The notes beneath the pieces are model-generated. The model saw nothing but the letters and a program-made list of their open reading frames with translations. It was not told where the DNA came from and searched no databases. Source: Hahella sp050299855 (GTDB taxonomy: Bacteria > Pseudomonadota > Gammaproteobacteria > Pseudomonadales > Oleiphilaceae). Taken from it: a stretch of 64,000 nucleotides of DNA. Below are positions 42,926 through 51,683 of the stretch, in pieces; within the stretch, counting starts at the first letter, position 1; every line of letters starts with the position of its first letter. Location: positions 451,845-515,844 of the forward strand of contig JBNKWQ010000046.1 of the NCBI GenBank assembly GCA_050299855.1, read 5' to 3'. Position numbers and translations under genes: made by a program.

Positions 42926-43384
42926 TCAGGTGGTGTCCAGATTATGGGTTTGCAGTTCAAAGCTAGCTTCTTTGTACCCTTTGAACTTTATCCTGGCAAT
43001 ATGCTTTTCGGATGATGTGTTTAATACCAGTTCTATCACCCGAAATTCGGAGGCGGTTAGCTGTGAAGGAAGCTGCAGGGCAGGCTCCGTCTGCAAATTA
43101 ATCAATACGTCCGGTTGGAATTCAACCGGTAGTGTCAGCCCCAGAATAATCGGTGTTAGTCCATTGGGCTGATCTTTCGTTGAGTGGGGAAGGAAACTTT
43201 CAGGGCGATAAGAGTACAGTAAATCATCAAGCCGTGATTGTTGCTCTTCGTCCCGGCAAAGGAAATAGATTTGGTTGGCCAGACTGTTGGCTTTCTCGGT
43301 CAGGCGGCAGGCAAAGTGGTAAAGACCTGCTGGATCTGCCGTCGCCAGCAGGTAGAAATCGGCTTTTTTACGAACTTCGGTCAT
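42926..43384 (-). CDS. holC: DNA polymerase III subunit chi
   Basis: Chi belongs to the clamp-loader-associated chi-psi pair and links the replisome to SSB. The 152-residue protein begins MTEVRKKADFYLL and continues with FACRLTEKANSLANQIYFLC, DDLLYSYRPESFLPH and DVLINLQTE, all typical of HolC. I start at 43384, where AAAGG lies eight bases upstream; a GTG 33 bases earlier is less likely. It follows pepA in the usual gammaproteobacterial order. Confidence 0.9.
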   Translation of the reverse strand: MTEVRKKADFYLLATADPAGLYHFACRLTEKANSLANQIYFLCRDEEQQSRLDDLLYSYRPESFLPHSTKDQPNGLTPIILGLTLPVEFQPDVLINLQTEPALQLPSQLTASEFRVIELVLNTSSEKHIARIKFKGYKEASFELQTHNLDTT

Positions 43385-43496
43385 GGCCGGCCTTTCAGGC
43401 AACTGGAGGCAATTCACTTGTTGGGCAAGTGCGGTTTATAGGGGCTGATCCGCCTGGCACCAGATCGATATCTGAGGCCAGGCAGTGCAGTCAGAA

Positions 43497-44963
43497 TCAG
43501 GCTTTGGATAGCAGGTATTCTGTTAACAGTGGTACCGGACGCCCAGTGGCCCCTTTGGCTTTACCGGATGTCCAGGCTACACCGGCGATATCCAGATGAG
43601 CCCAGCGATATTTCTTGGTGAAACGGGAAAGGAAGCAGGCCGCGGTAATGGTGCCGGCGGAACGGTCTCCAATGTTCTGCATGTCAGCAAAATTGCTGTC
43701 CAGCGTTGGCTGATATTCTTCCCAAAGAGGTAACTGCCAGGCGCGGTCACCGGTAGCTTGTCCCGCTGCGAGCAAGTCCTGGGCTAAGGCGTCATCATTG
43801 GCCAACAAACCGGCAGTTTCATACCCAAGCGCGATAATGCAGGCGCCGGTCAATGTGGCGATATCCACGACTGTGGCCGGTTTGAATTTTTCACAGTAGG
43901 TCAGGGCATCGCAAAGTACCAGGCGTCCTTCGGCATCCGTATTGAGAATTTCGATGGTCTGGCCGGACATGCTGGTCACGATATCGCCTGGTTTGGTAGC
44001 TTTGCCGCCCGGCATATTCTCGGCCGCAGCAATAACACCGACCACATTTACCGGTACTTTCATTTCCGCCAGGGCCACCAGGGTGCCGAAGACACTGGCA
44101 GCACCGCACATGTCGTACTTCATTTCGTCCATGGCAGCTCCAGGTTTCAGGCTGATACCACCAGTGTCAAAGGTGATGCCTTTACCGACCAGCACATGCG
44201 GCTTGTCTTTGCTGTTACCACCTTTGTATTCCATAGTAATCAGGCGAGGTGGTAGGGCGCTGCCGACAGCCACGGAAAGAAACGAGCCCATGCCCAGTTC
44301 CTTCATCTTCTTTTCATCAATGACGGTGGTCTTAATGGCCGGGTAAGTCTTGCCTAGTTCCTTGGCCTGTTTGGCCAGATAATCAGGGGTGCAGACATTG
44401 CCGGGTAAATTGCCCAGATCCTTGGTCAGCGACATACCTTTAGCCAGGGCCTGTGCTTTGGCAAGGTTTTTGGCGTCGGATTTATCTGCGGCAATTTTTA
44501 ATTCCTTCAGTTTGCCGGGCTTGGCCTTTTCACTTTTCATCTGATCGAACTTATAACGGGCAGTCTCCAGCGCCAGAACGGTCTGCTCAGCTATCCATGC
44601 CGGCGAGATATTGTCATCGGCATATTCACCCAAGGCAGAAACTGCAGTCGCCGCCGAGCTTTTGTTGAGCGCGTTCATGGCTGCCTGGATGGCTTTCTTT
44701 GCTTTAACGCCAGTCAGTTCTTTTTGCTTGCCCAGACCAACAAACAATAAACGCTTGGCTGTCTGATCCGGGGTGTGAACCCAGGAAGTTTCATTGGCCT
44801 TGGTACTGATGTCGCCAGCTGAGAACAGGCCTTTAAGCAAGCCATTTAATGTAGCGTCCAGGGCAGCAAGATTCTTGGGCAATGTTTTCCCCTCAGGCAC
44901 ACCCAGAATCAGACAGTCGGTTTTTTGTTGGTAGGCATCTTGCGCTAACACAGAATATTTCAT
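43497..44963 (-). CDS. pepA: Leucyl aminopeptidase PepA
   Basis: PepA is a hexameric M17 metallo-aminopeptidase and, in enterics, also a DNA-binding recombination factor. The C-terminal catalytic domain has LVGKGITFDTGGISLKPG (metal-binding Lys and Asp), the family signature NTDAEGRLVLCDAL, and DIATLTGACIIALG. At 488 residues it is full length. It diverges from lptF-lptG, an arrangement conserved in gammaproteobacteria. Confidence 0.96.
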   Translation of the reverse strand: MKYSVLAQDAYQQKTDCLILGVPEGKTLPKNLAALDATLNGLLKGLFSAGDISTKANETSWVHTPDQTAKRLLFVGLGKQKELTGVKAKKAIQAAMNALNKSSAATAVSALGEYADDNISPAWIAEQTVLALETARYKFDQMKSEKAKPGKLKELKIAADKSDAKNLAKAQALAKGMSLTKDLGNLPGNVCTPDYLAKQAKELGKTYPAIKTTVIDEKKMKELGMGSFLSVAVGSALPPRLITMEYKGGNSKDKPHVLVGKGITFDTGGISLKPGAAMDEMKYDMCGAASVFGTLVALAEMKVPVNVVGVIAAAENMPGGKATKPGDIVTSMSGQTIEILNTDAEGRLVLCDALTYCEKFKPATVVDIATLTGACIIALGYETAGLLANDDALAQDLLAAGQATGDRAWQLPLWEEYQPTLDSNFADMQNIGDRSAGTITAACFLSRFTKKYRWAHLDIAGVAWTSGKAKGATGRPVPLLTEYLLSKA

Positions 44964-45484
44964 AAAGGTGTGGGCTCCTTAGCGGGTATCCAAAATAGAA
45001 AAAGGCGATAGTCGGTTCTGGTTTTTCGGAAGCTTTGGCATACTCGTAGCCGGCTTCCAGAAAGCCTAGCATATTAGCCGGATCAGTCCTTGCCTAAGTG
45101 CCTCAAAAAGAGGTGTTTGGAATAAAGGGTGAAAGGATACAATGATTTCTATCGAGTCTCCAAACCTGCAGTATGATTCTTCTACTTATATATGTCTGTT
45201 GCTACAGTTGAAAGTACAGAGCACTATTGCTGAAAGTACAAAGTACGGTGGTCGAAAGCGCAAAGTACGATGGTCGAAAGCGCAAAGTACGGCGGTCGAA
45301 AGCGCAAAGTACGATAGTCGAAAGTGCAAAGTACGATAATCGAAAGTGCAAAGCACCATGGCTGGAGCGACCGTTAAGAGAGAAGCCAGGGGAGGCACCG
45401 GTCAAGATTGCTGAAGGGACACTAGGAATTTAAGGTCAGTGTCTGGTATCTTGCGACCAGATTGACAATACCACGAGAGTCATT
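44964..45484. promoter_or_regulatory. Divergent intergenic region pepA / lptF
   Basis: This 521-bp gap is unusually long for the pepA/lptF junction. The part near pepA (44964-45200) should hold both genes' promoters but shows no certain -35/-10 pair. The part near lptF is occupied by a 22-bp tandem repeat array (45206-45359). Several frames crossing the array look open only because the repeat period cycles through the frames. Confidence 0.5.
45206..45359. repeat. Seven-unit 22-bp tandem repeat array upstream of lptF
   Basis: Units begin at 45206, 45228, 45250, 45272, 45294, 45316 and 45338, a strict 22-bp period. The core is TCGAAAGCGCAAAGTACG, with TTGAAAGTACAGAGCAC and CTGAAAGTACAAAGTACG in the two outer left units and CGAAAGTGCAAAGCACC in the last. 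Divergence rises toward both ends, so the middle copies are the youngest. There are no spacers, so this is not CRISPR. Confidence 0.95.
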
Positions 45485-46579
45485 TTGTACATTATTCTCC
45501 GATATCTTTCCAAACAGCTGGTTGTCAGCATGCTGGCCGTGGCCGGTATTCTGTTGCTGATTTTTATGAGTGGCCGGTTTATCAAATACCTGGCAGAAGC
45601 CGCCGCAGGCCAGTTGTCCGCTGACGTTCTCTTTGCCATCATGGGCTACAGAATGCCCGAGTTTCTGCAATTGATACTCCCTCTCGGTCTCTTCATCGGT
45701 ATTCTGCTGGCCTATGGTCGCATGTACCTGGAAAGTGAAATGACCGTTCTCTTTGCTTGCGGCATGAGCAAATGGCAGTTGGTTAAACTGACTATGGTGT
45801 CAGCGGTTTTTGTCTCGCTCATGGTCGGCTTCATGAGCCTCTATCTCAGTCCCTGGGGTTGGCAGAAAGTGGAAGAGATCCTTGTCGACCAGTCAAAAAT
45901 GACCGAATTTGAAATGCTGGTGCCCGGTCGCTTCCAAAGCCTGAAGTCGGGCGAACGTGTGACCTACACTGAAGGGCTCAGTGATGACAAACGGGAAATG
46001 CGTAATGTCTTTATTGCTGAAAAAGGCGATGACGGAGCTATTGTCGTGCTGGCGGCGCAACGGGGAACCCAACTGGTAGACGAGCGTACCGGTAGCCGGT
46101 TTATTGTGCTGCACGATGGAGCCCGCTACGACGGTAAGGCCGGCCGCAGAGATTATAGGGTGATTGACTACGATTCCTATGGCGTGAAAATCGCCGAACC
46201 TACAGCAGATGCCAAGCGCGGTAAGGCTGACGGTATTTCCACCTCTGATCTCTGGCACTCAAAAACCCCCAAAGACCGGGCTTTGCTGCAGTGGCGTATT
46301 TCCATACCCATGTTAGTTCCAATTGTGGCTTTGCTGGCTATTCCGCTCAGCCGGGTGAATCCCAGGCAGGGGCGGTTCTTCCATTTATTGCCTGCCATGC
46401 TGATCTATATTCTTTATCTTGGCCTGCTGATCGTGTCCCGTAAAAATCTGGAAAAGGAGCGCCTCCCTGAATGGATTGGGATGTGGTGGGTGCACCTCGT
46501 ATTTCTGGCAACAGCCATTGGGTTGTTGGTGGGGCCTGACTGGTTGCAAAAATGGAGAGTCAAACGTGCGCAGGCTTGA
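45485..46579 (+). CDS. lptF: LPS export ABC transporter permease LptF
   Basis: LptF is one of the two permeases of the LptBFG transporter that extracts LPS from the inner membrane. It starts at TTG (YIILRYLSKQLVVSMLAVAG), has transmembrane helices near residues 10-30, 55-80 and 100-125, a beta-jellyroll periplasmic domain, and C-terminal helices from about 270. RFIKYLAEAAAGQL and the LSRVNPRQGRF block near 295 are characteristic. Length 364 is normal. It overlaps lptG by 14 bp. Confidence 0.95.
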   Translation: MYIILRYLSKQLVVSMLAVAGILLLIFMSGRFIKYLAEAAAGQLSADVLFAIMGYRMPEFLQLILPLGLFIGILLAYGRMYLESEMTVLFACGMSKWQLVKLTMVSAVFVSLMVGFMSLYLSPWGWQKVEEILVDQSKMTEFEMLVPGRFQSLKSGERVTYTEGLSDDKREMRNVFIAEKGDDGAIVVLAAQRGTQLVDERTGSRFIVLHDGARYDGKAGRRDYRVIDYDSYGVKIAEPTADAKRGKADGISTSDLWHSKTPKDRALLQWRISIPMLVPIVALLAIPLSRVNPRQGRFFHLLPAMLIYILYLGLLIVSRKNLEKERLPEWIGMWWVHLVFLATAIGLLVGPDWLQKWRVKRAQA

Positions 46580-47627
46580 TCGCTATATTGTTGCTACCGT
46601 GTCATCTTCCATGTTGTTGGTACTGCTGGTCGTCCTTTCGCTTGATCTGGTGTTTGCCCTGATTGCTGAGATGGATGAATTGCAGAACGATTACCAGATG
46701 CTGCAGGCATTGAAATATGTCGGGGTTACCATTCCTCGAAGAATCTATGATTACCTGCCTTTGGCTGCGTTTATCGGTTGCCTCGTGGGGCTTGGGGTGC
46801 TGGCCAACACCAGTGAGCTGACCGTGATGCGTGCCGCCGGTATTTCCGTGGGCAGGATTGTGTGGTCGACCATGAAGCCGGCCCTGGCAGTGGTTTTTCT
46901 CAGTTTGTTTATTGGCGAGTTTGTTGCGCCCCATACAGAACGGATAGCCCAGACCCAGCGCACGTTGGAACAGGGAGGGGAAGACAGTATCGCCTCCGAA
47001 AATGGGATATGGCACCGGGAAGGCGATGTCTACATGCATTTTAATGCTGTTGAGCCCAAAGGCGTGTTACACGGCGTTTCCCTGTTTGAGTTTGACGATT
47101 CCCGCAAGCTAACAAAATCGACCTACGCCAAGCGTGCGCTTTTTCAGGGTGACCACTGGGTGTTGCAGAATATCCGCGAAACCCTGATCAACCAGGACAA
47201 GACCGTCCGCAAAACAGCACAATCCCGCCGCTGGGAAACTGAGCTTTCCCCGGCCGTACTCGGTGTGCTGGTGATCAAGCCCGAGTACCTGTCTATCCAG
47301 GGCCTCTATACCTACGTCAAGTATCTGATTGCCCAGGGACTCAATGCCAGCAATTACCTTATGGCTTTCTGGAAAAAAGTGTTGCAGCCGCTCGCCACGG
47401 CCGTGCTGGTTTTGGTGGCCATCTCCTTTATATTTGGTCCCTTGCGGTCCGTCACCATGGGCTTCAGGGTGTTTTGCGGCATTATCGTCGGGCTGGTGTT
47501 CAAATACATGCAGGATCTTCTTGGCCCTGCGAGCTTGGTGTTCGGATATAACCCAATTTTTGCCACTTTGGTACCGATCATCTTCAGCGGCTTGCTTGGA
47601 TTGGTGTTGTTGCGCAGAGTCCGCTGA
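46566..47627 (+). CDS. lptG: LPS export ABC transporter permease LptG
   Basis: LptG is the second LptBFG permease. I place the start at GTG 46566 (RRLDRYIVATV), inside the last codons of lptF with GGAG upstream; a frame beginning 90 bases earlier is not credible. N-terminal helices, YDYLPLAAFIGCLVGLGVLA, the HREGDVYMHFN jellyroll entry and the C-terminal helices with FGPLRSVTMGFRVFCGI fit the family. At 353 residues it is full length. No lptB is in this window, as usual for this locus. Confidence 0.95.
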   Translation: MRRLDRYIVATVSSSMLLVLLVVLSLDLVFALIAEMDELQNDYQMLQALKYVGVTIPRRIYDYLPLAAFIGCLVGLGVLANTSELTVMRAAGISVGRIVWSTMKPALAVVFLSLFIGEFVAPHTERIAQTQRTLEQGGEDSIASENGIWHREGDVYMHFNAVEPKGVLHGVSLFEFDDSRKLTKSTYAKRALFQGDHWVLQNIRETLINQDKTVRKTAQSRRWETELSPAVLGVLVIKPEYLSIQGLYTYVKYLIAQGLNASNYLMAFWKKVLQPLATAVLVLVAISFIFGPLRSVTMGFRVFCGIIVGLVFKYMQDLLGPASLVFGYNPIFATLVPIIFSGLLGLVLLRRVR

Positions 47628-47799
47628 CTCTTATGAAGTAAGCCAACTGGGTATAAAGAATGAGCTCTCAGGACTTTTCTTTAGGTAAGATCCGGTAGTC
47701 GAATGACGTGGTGTTAATTCCGCTCTATGATGCTCTCTTTTACGATCAACGTTATTATCTATTTTTTCAATCAAATCTAAGTTATGTAAAAGGGACGTT

Positions 47800-49014
47800 A
47801 TGCCTGTCACTGTCTGGATATTGATGCTGGCCCAAGCATTGTCGATGTCGGTTGCTCCTCTGCTGGTATTCAGCGGTGGTTTGGTGGGGAGTGACCTTGC
47901 CCCCGAACCCGGATGGGCCACAATGCCCCTGGCGTTGATGGTGGCAGGCACGGCACTGGGTGTAATGCCGTTAACCCGGTTAATGCAGGCCCTGGGGCGC
48001 AAACGGGTGTTTATGGCGGGCGCGGTATTAGCAAGCACCTCAGCTTTACTGGCCGCTTATAGCCTCTCTGTTGGAAGCTTCGCTTTGTTCTGTATAGCAG
48101 GGTTATTGCTGGGAGGAAGCCTTGCCGTAGCCCAGCAATACCGCTTTGCGGCGATGGAAACGGTTACCGTCGACAAAGCAGGTAAGGCCGCCTCCCAGGT
48201 TTTGTTGGGTGGACTGATTGCCGCTTATCTCGGGCCTGAGCTGGTGGTATTTGGGCAGGGTATTGGTGGTCAGCTTGGTCTTAGCAATGTGCATCCGGAT
48301 CACCTGCCGTTTATTGGTGCCTTTATTCTGCTGTTCGTCATTTGTCTGCTGGCTTTGCTCGTAATATGGCTGGGTTATCGCAACCCCGTTGCGCTGGACG
48401 TCGCCACCACCAGGACTGGACGCCCATTGGCAGAGATTTTCAGGCATCCCTTAATCTGGCTGGCGATTATCGCTTCGGCGATGGGCTACGCCATGATGAG
48501 TTTTATGATGACAGCCACGCCGCTGAACATGCACAAAATTGTTGGCCACAGCCTCCTGGATACCAAGTGGGTCATCCAGTCCCATATTATTGCGATGTTC
48601 CTGCCCTCGTTCTTTTCAGGTTGGCTGATCAGTCGCCTGGGACATCGACGCCTGATTGCCCTGGGCGTACTGGTATATGTCATCTGCCTGGGGGTTGCTA
48701 TGTCCGGCCAGCATCTGATGCATTACTGGTGGGCGCTGGTATTGCTGGGCATAGGCTGGAATTTCCTCTTTGTCGGCGGTACGGCTTTGTTGCCTTTCTG
48801 TTATCGTCCGGAAGAACGCTTCCGGGTACAGTCGGTCAATGAATTTGCGGTATTTGGGATTCAGGCAATAGCGGCATTGAGTTCTGGTTGGGTCGTCGAT
48901 CGTTTTGGCTGGCACCCGCTGTTGGGAATATCCATGCTAATGGTGCTTTTGGTGGTGATGGTGCTGTGGCTGAATCGTCGGACCCCGGTGGTTGCCGCAG
49001 CACTTGCTGAATAG
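47800..49014 (+). CDS. Major facilitator superfamily transporter
   Basis: This 404-residue protein has about 12 hydrophobic helices. It has the MFS loop 2-3 motif in a form like MQALGRKRVFMAG, and the halves are separated by a cytoplasmic loop near residues 190-210. The substrate cannot be inferred. The N terminus enters the membrane at once (VWILMLAQALSM), and AAAAGGGACG lies upstream of the ATG. It ends 9 bp before the DUF2238 gene, so they are likely cotranscribed. Confidence 0.9.
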   Translation: MPVTVWILMLAQALSMSVAPLLVFSGGLVGSDLAPEPGWATMPLALMVAGTALGVMPLTRLMQALGRKRVFMAGAVLASTSALLAAYSLSVGSFALFCIAGLLLGGSLAVAQQYRFAAMETVTVDKAGKAASQVLLGGLIAAYLGPELVVFGQGIGGQLGLSNVHPDHLPFIGAFILLFVICLLALLVIWLGYRNPVALDVATTRTGRPLAEIFRHPLIWLAIIASAMGYAMMSFMMTATPLNMHKIVGHSLLDTKWVIQSHIIAMFLPSFFSGWLISRLGHRRLIALGVLVYVICLGVAMSGQHLMHYWWALVLLGIGWNFLFVGGTALLPFCYRPEERFRVQSVNEFAVFGIQAIAALSSGWVVDRFGWHPLLGISMLMVLLVVMVLWLNRRTPVVAAALAE

Positions 49015-49023
49015 GGGATAACC

Positions 49024-49686
49024 GTGGCATTGATAAGCGCAACCCTGGCTCATCCACTTATGGGTCGTGGAGTGCAAGCCCTTTGGTGGGGGATTTTCCT
49101 GCTGGTATTAGTCTGGTCCGGATTTGCGCCCAAAGACATGTCGACCTGGGTGCTGGAAGTACTGCCGGCATTGATAGGTGCCGGGCTGATCATCTGCACC
49201 CAGGCGCGCTTTCCGCTATCTCCACTGTTGTTCTGGCTGATACTTATCCATAGCCTCATCCTCATGGTGGGAGGACACTACACCTACGCCGAAGTGCCAT
49301 TGTTTGACTGGATTCGTGATCTCACTGAAGGCACCCGCAACAACTACGATAAAGTCGGCCACTTCGCTCAGGGCTTTATTCCTGCCATTTTGGCGAGGGA
49401 AATTTTGCTGCGGTTGAAAGTGGTCCAGGGCAACAAATGGCGGTTCTATCTGGTGCTGTGCATTGTGTTGTCGTTCAGTGCATTCTATGAACTGATAGAG
49501 TGGTGGGTGGCATTGTTAAGTGGTGATGCGGCCGATGCCTTTCTAGGCACACAGGGCTATGTCTGGGATACTCAGTCCGACATGTTCTACGCACTGGCAG
49601 GAGCTATAGTGTCTCTGTCTCTGCTGAGCCGTTGGCATGACAGGCAATTGTCCCGGCTGCAGGCCTCAATGACTAGTCGCGACTGA
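49024..49686 (+). CDS. DUF2238 (YjdF-like) inner-membrane protein
   Basis: This 220-residue protein of the DUF2238/YjdF family, function unknown, has about six hydrophobic helices. It carries the family landmarks LMVGGHYTYAEVPLFDWI, NNYDKVGHFAQGFIPA and SFSAFYELIEWWVAL, and the QGYVWDTQSDMFYALAGA segment. The acidic and His residues in these segments suggest a metal or catalytic site in the membrane. It starts with GTG just after the MFS gene. Confidence 0.9.
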   Translation: MALISATLAHPLMGRGVQALWWGIFLLVLVWSGFAPKDMSTWVLEVLPALIGAGLIICTQARFPLSPLLFWLILIHSLILMVGGHYTYAEVPLFDWIRDLTEGTRNNYDKVGHFAQGFIPAILAREILLRLKVVQGNKWRFYLVLCIVLSFSAFYELIEWWVALLSGDAADAFLGTQGYVWDTQSDMFYALAGAIVSLSLLSRWHDRQLSRLQASMTSRD

Positions 49687-49722
49687 AGAATGCCGGGCAT
49701 CACCGAAAGCCGACGCGAGTTA

Positions 49723-50892
49723 TTATTGCCGAGGTAGATTCGCCAGCAGAAAATCCCGGGTGTTACCGCCCATTACCTTGGCAATAGTGACGTCTGTCAT
49801 ACCCATGTTTAGCAACGCTTGGGTTAACTGGTCCATCTCGGTACCGTCAATCGGGGTTGCCACTGCTCCATCGAAATCTGACCCCAGAGCAACATGATCG
49901 GCCCCAATCAGATTCACCGTGTATTGGATGCTGCGGGCAATAGCGTCAACCGTCCCCCCGCAAACAGCCGTTGACCAAAACCCGATTCCAATGAGTCCGC
50001 CTTTGGAGGCAATGGCTTCTAGTTGCCTGTCGGAAAGATTGCGATTGTTATTACAGATACCTTTTACTCCGGTATGGGAAACTATCACCGGGCGGCTGGC
50101 CATGGCCAGTACCTCATCAATGGTTTTATTTGACGCATGGGCGAGATCGATGATCATGGATTTCGCCTCCATAGCGTGCACCCATTGGCGCCCCAGTTCA
50201 GTGAGGCCTCCCTTGTTCACGCCATGGGCAGAGCCTGCAATCTCCGTATCGAAAAAATGTGTAGGGGCGACCATGCGGAAGCCGGCATCATAAAGGCGAT
50301 CCAGGTTTTCCAGCTTTCCTTCCAGTGCCTGCGCGCCTTCCAGTGTGAGCCATCCGGCGAGAATCGCGGAATCAATTACGCGTGTTTCCGCATATTGGCG
50401 CAGGTCTTTCTGGTTCTTGATCAGGAAAAAATCCGTTTGGTTGTCGGCCAGTTTCTGTAGACTTTCGGCCATACGTTCCGCTCGTTTTAACAAGCTGCCC
50501 AGTACCTCCGGCGGCCAGGCCTGGGCCATGCCGAGCCAGAAAATCATGTCACTTTTGTCGTCATTACGCTGGATGTTCAAACCAATAGGTGTCTTGGTGA
50601 CAACTGAAAAACCCTGCAATGCCATACCCCCCTTAATCAGCCGGGGGATATCGGTATGGCCGCGGTTATAGCCCTTGGACAAATCCCTTCCCCACAGCAA
50701 GGCATCAGAGTGCAAATCGCTGATAAAGAGGGATTGATGTAACTGCTCGGCAGGCTCGTTAACGGGCAACGGTGGTACCGGCGATTTGCGGTTAATAATA
50801 TGGTCCACCAGCGGCGGTACAATGCCGAAAAATAAGGCCAGCAAAATTATTACGGCGATCAATGCGCCGGAAGCGAATTTTTTAACCAACAT
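49723..50892 (-). CDS. Membrane dipeptidase, peptidase M19 family
   Basis: This zinc-dependent dipeptidase of the renal-dipeptidase type is anchored by an N-terminal helix (GALIAVIILLALFFGIVPPL), with the catalytic domain outside the cytoplasm. Metal-binding motifs include SDLHSDALLWGRD (His and Asp), a later VSHTGVKG, and the GSDFDGAV Asp. I start at ATG 50892, with CAGGAG upstream; the longer frame would add 32 unlikely residues. Length about 389. The natural substrate is unknown. Confidence 0.92.
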   Translation of the reverse strand: MLVKKFASGALIAVIILLALFFGIVPPLVDHIINRKSPVPPLPVNEPAEQLHQSLFISDLHSDALLWGRDLSKGYNRGHTDIPRLIKGGMALQGFSVVTKTPIGLNIQRNDDKSDMIFWLGMAQAWPPEVLGSLLKRAERMAESLQKLADNQTDFFLIKNQKDLRQYAETRVIDSAILAGWLTLEGAQALEGKLENLDRLYDAGFRMVAPTHFFDTEIAGSAHGVNKGGLTELGRQWVHAMEAKSMIIDLAHASNKTIDEVLAMASRPVIVSHTGVKGICNNNRNLSDRQLEAIASKGGLIGIGFWSTAVCGGTVDAIARSIQYTVNLIGADHVALGSDFDGAVATPIDGTEMDQLTQALLNMGMTDVTIAKVMGGNTRDFLLANLPRQ

Positions 50893-51043
50893 GAACTCCT
50901 GAATAGTAATCAGCCAAGGGTCAGCCAGAGACACGAAAGGCTGATAATAGAGTGGGCTCCGGCAAACAATAGCGAAAACCCTATACATATCCTAGATTGG
51001 ATTGGAATTTTTAATGGAGGATTTCTGGACAATATTGATTTCA

Positions 51044-51077
51044 CTGTATACAGTAACAGTACTGTATAAATAAACAT
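51044..51077 (+). promoter_or_regulatory. Two adjacent LexA-box-like operators upstream of a 44-codon ORF
   Basis: CTGTATACAGTAACAG (51044-51059) fits the gammaproteobacterial LexA consensus CTGT-N8-ACAG exactly. Two bases later CTGTATAAATAAACAT (51062-51077) fits except for its last base. The centres are 18 bp apart. Overlapping dyads ACTGTATACAGT and ACAGTACTGT leave open another dyad-binding repressor. Confidence 0.55.
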
Positions 51078-51111
51078 ATTTTCTAGTCGGACATTCTAGA
51101 GGGAAATCGAT

Positions 51112-51246
51112 ATGCAAGTTTCAGCCAATGGTGACATTATCTGTATCCAAATGCCTGTCAGTCAGCACATGATGGCCTTTTACTACAAATGTGTGAGTGG
51201 CGAATGGGTGCGTTACAAGCGTGAAAAGCTGGCCTCTGTACATTAA
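51112..51246 (+). CDS. Putative 44-residue protein behind an SOS-like operator
   Basis: A short frame starts at ATG 51112 with GAGGG eight bases upstream, and ends at TAA 51244-51246. It encodes MQVSANGDIICIQMPVSQHM, then MAFYYKCVSGEWVRYKREKL, ASVH. It has no signal peptide or membrane helix; two cysteines, aromatic residues and a basic C-terminal part are visible. I recognise no family. The ribosome binding site and the upstream tandem LexA-like boxes support a real, damage-regulated gene. Confidence 0.55.
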   Translation: MQVSANGDIICIQMPVSQHMMAFYYKCVSGEWVRYKREKLASVH

Positions 51247-51253
51247 TTCCAGC

Positions 51254-51299
51254 GCTGTCTCATTGATAATTCCGGCACTGTCTCATTGATACTTCCGGA
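51254..51299. repeat. 23-bp direct duplication after the 44-codon ORF
   Basis: CTGTCTCATTGATAATTCCGG starts at 51255 and recurs, with one change (ACTTCC), at 51278, a 23-bp period over two units. A partial third copy may begin in the ORF's stop region (ATTAATTCCAGCG). Confidence 0.75.
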
Positions 51300-51683
51300 G
51301 CAGGCGTATTGATTTTGCACCCGTCAAAGCGATTTTCGTCTGTGGAACAGGGATGTTCCGCCCTTAACTCCCATCCTGTTTGATTTTTTGCTTAATCCTA
51401 ACCTTCACTGACCCTAACCAAGAAAATCGGTTTCCCTTTCAATTGTATCAGCATCGGCTTTCCGAGCTTTATTTGATGCAGTCTTTATAGGTTGAACAAC
51501 TGTTTGCTCTTTGGCTGAAAATCCCGTTGCACACGTTGGTTGCTTGCTCTTAAATGTCACGCAGTGGATTATCTGGTAAATCTAAGGCCGACCTATGTCT
51601 TTAGCGGTTATTCATCAAGCGGAATGCGATCGTAACCACTAAACTGATAATAAGACTTTCACCTGTTTTCTCTGGAATGCGAA
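51300..51683. promoter_or_regulatory. Leader of the argR-like gene
   Basis: About 380 bp without a gene precede the AraC-type regulator. It should contain the regulator's promoter, but I see no clear -35/-10 pair or inverted repeat. Confidence 0.35.

Noticed and set aside
45206..45359. The 22-bp repeat array as a CRISPR array
   Set aside because: Repeats are directly adjacent with no unique spacers between them, and no cas genes are near.
45186..45433. Several overlapping ORFs of 65-70 codons on both strands with repeated protein units
   Set aside because: They are produced by the 22-bp tandem repeat cycling through all three frames. There is no ribosome binding site, and no single frame is favoured.
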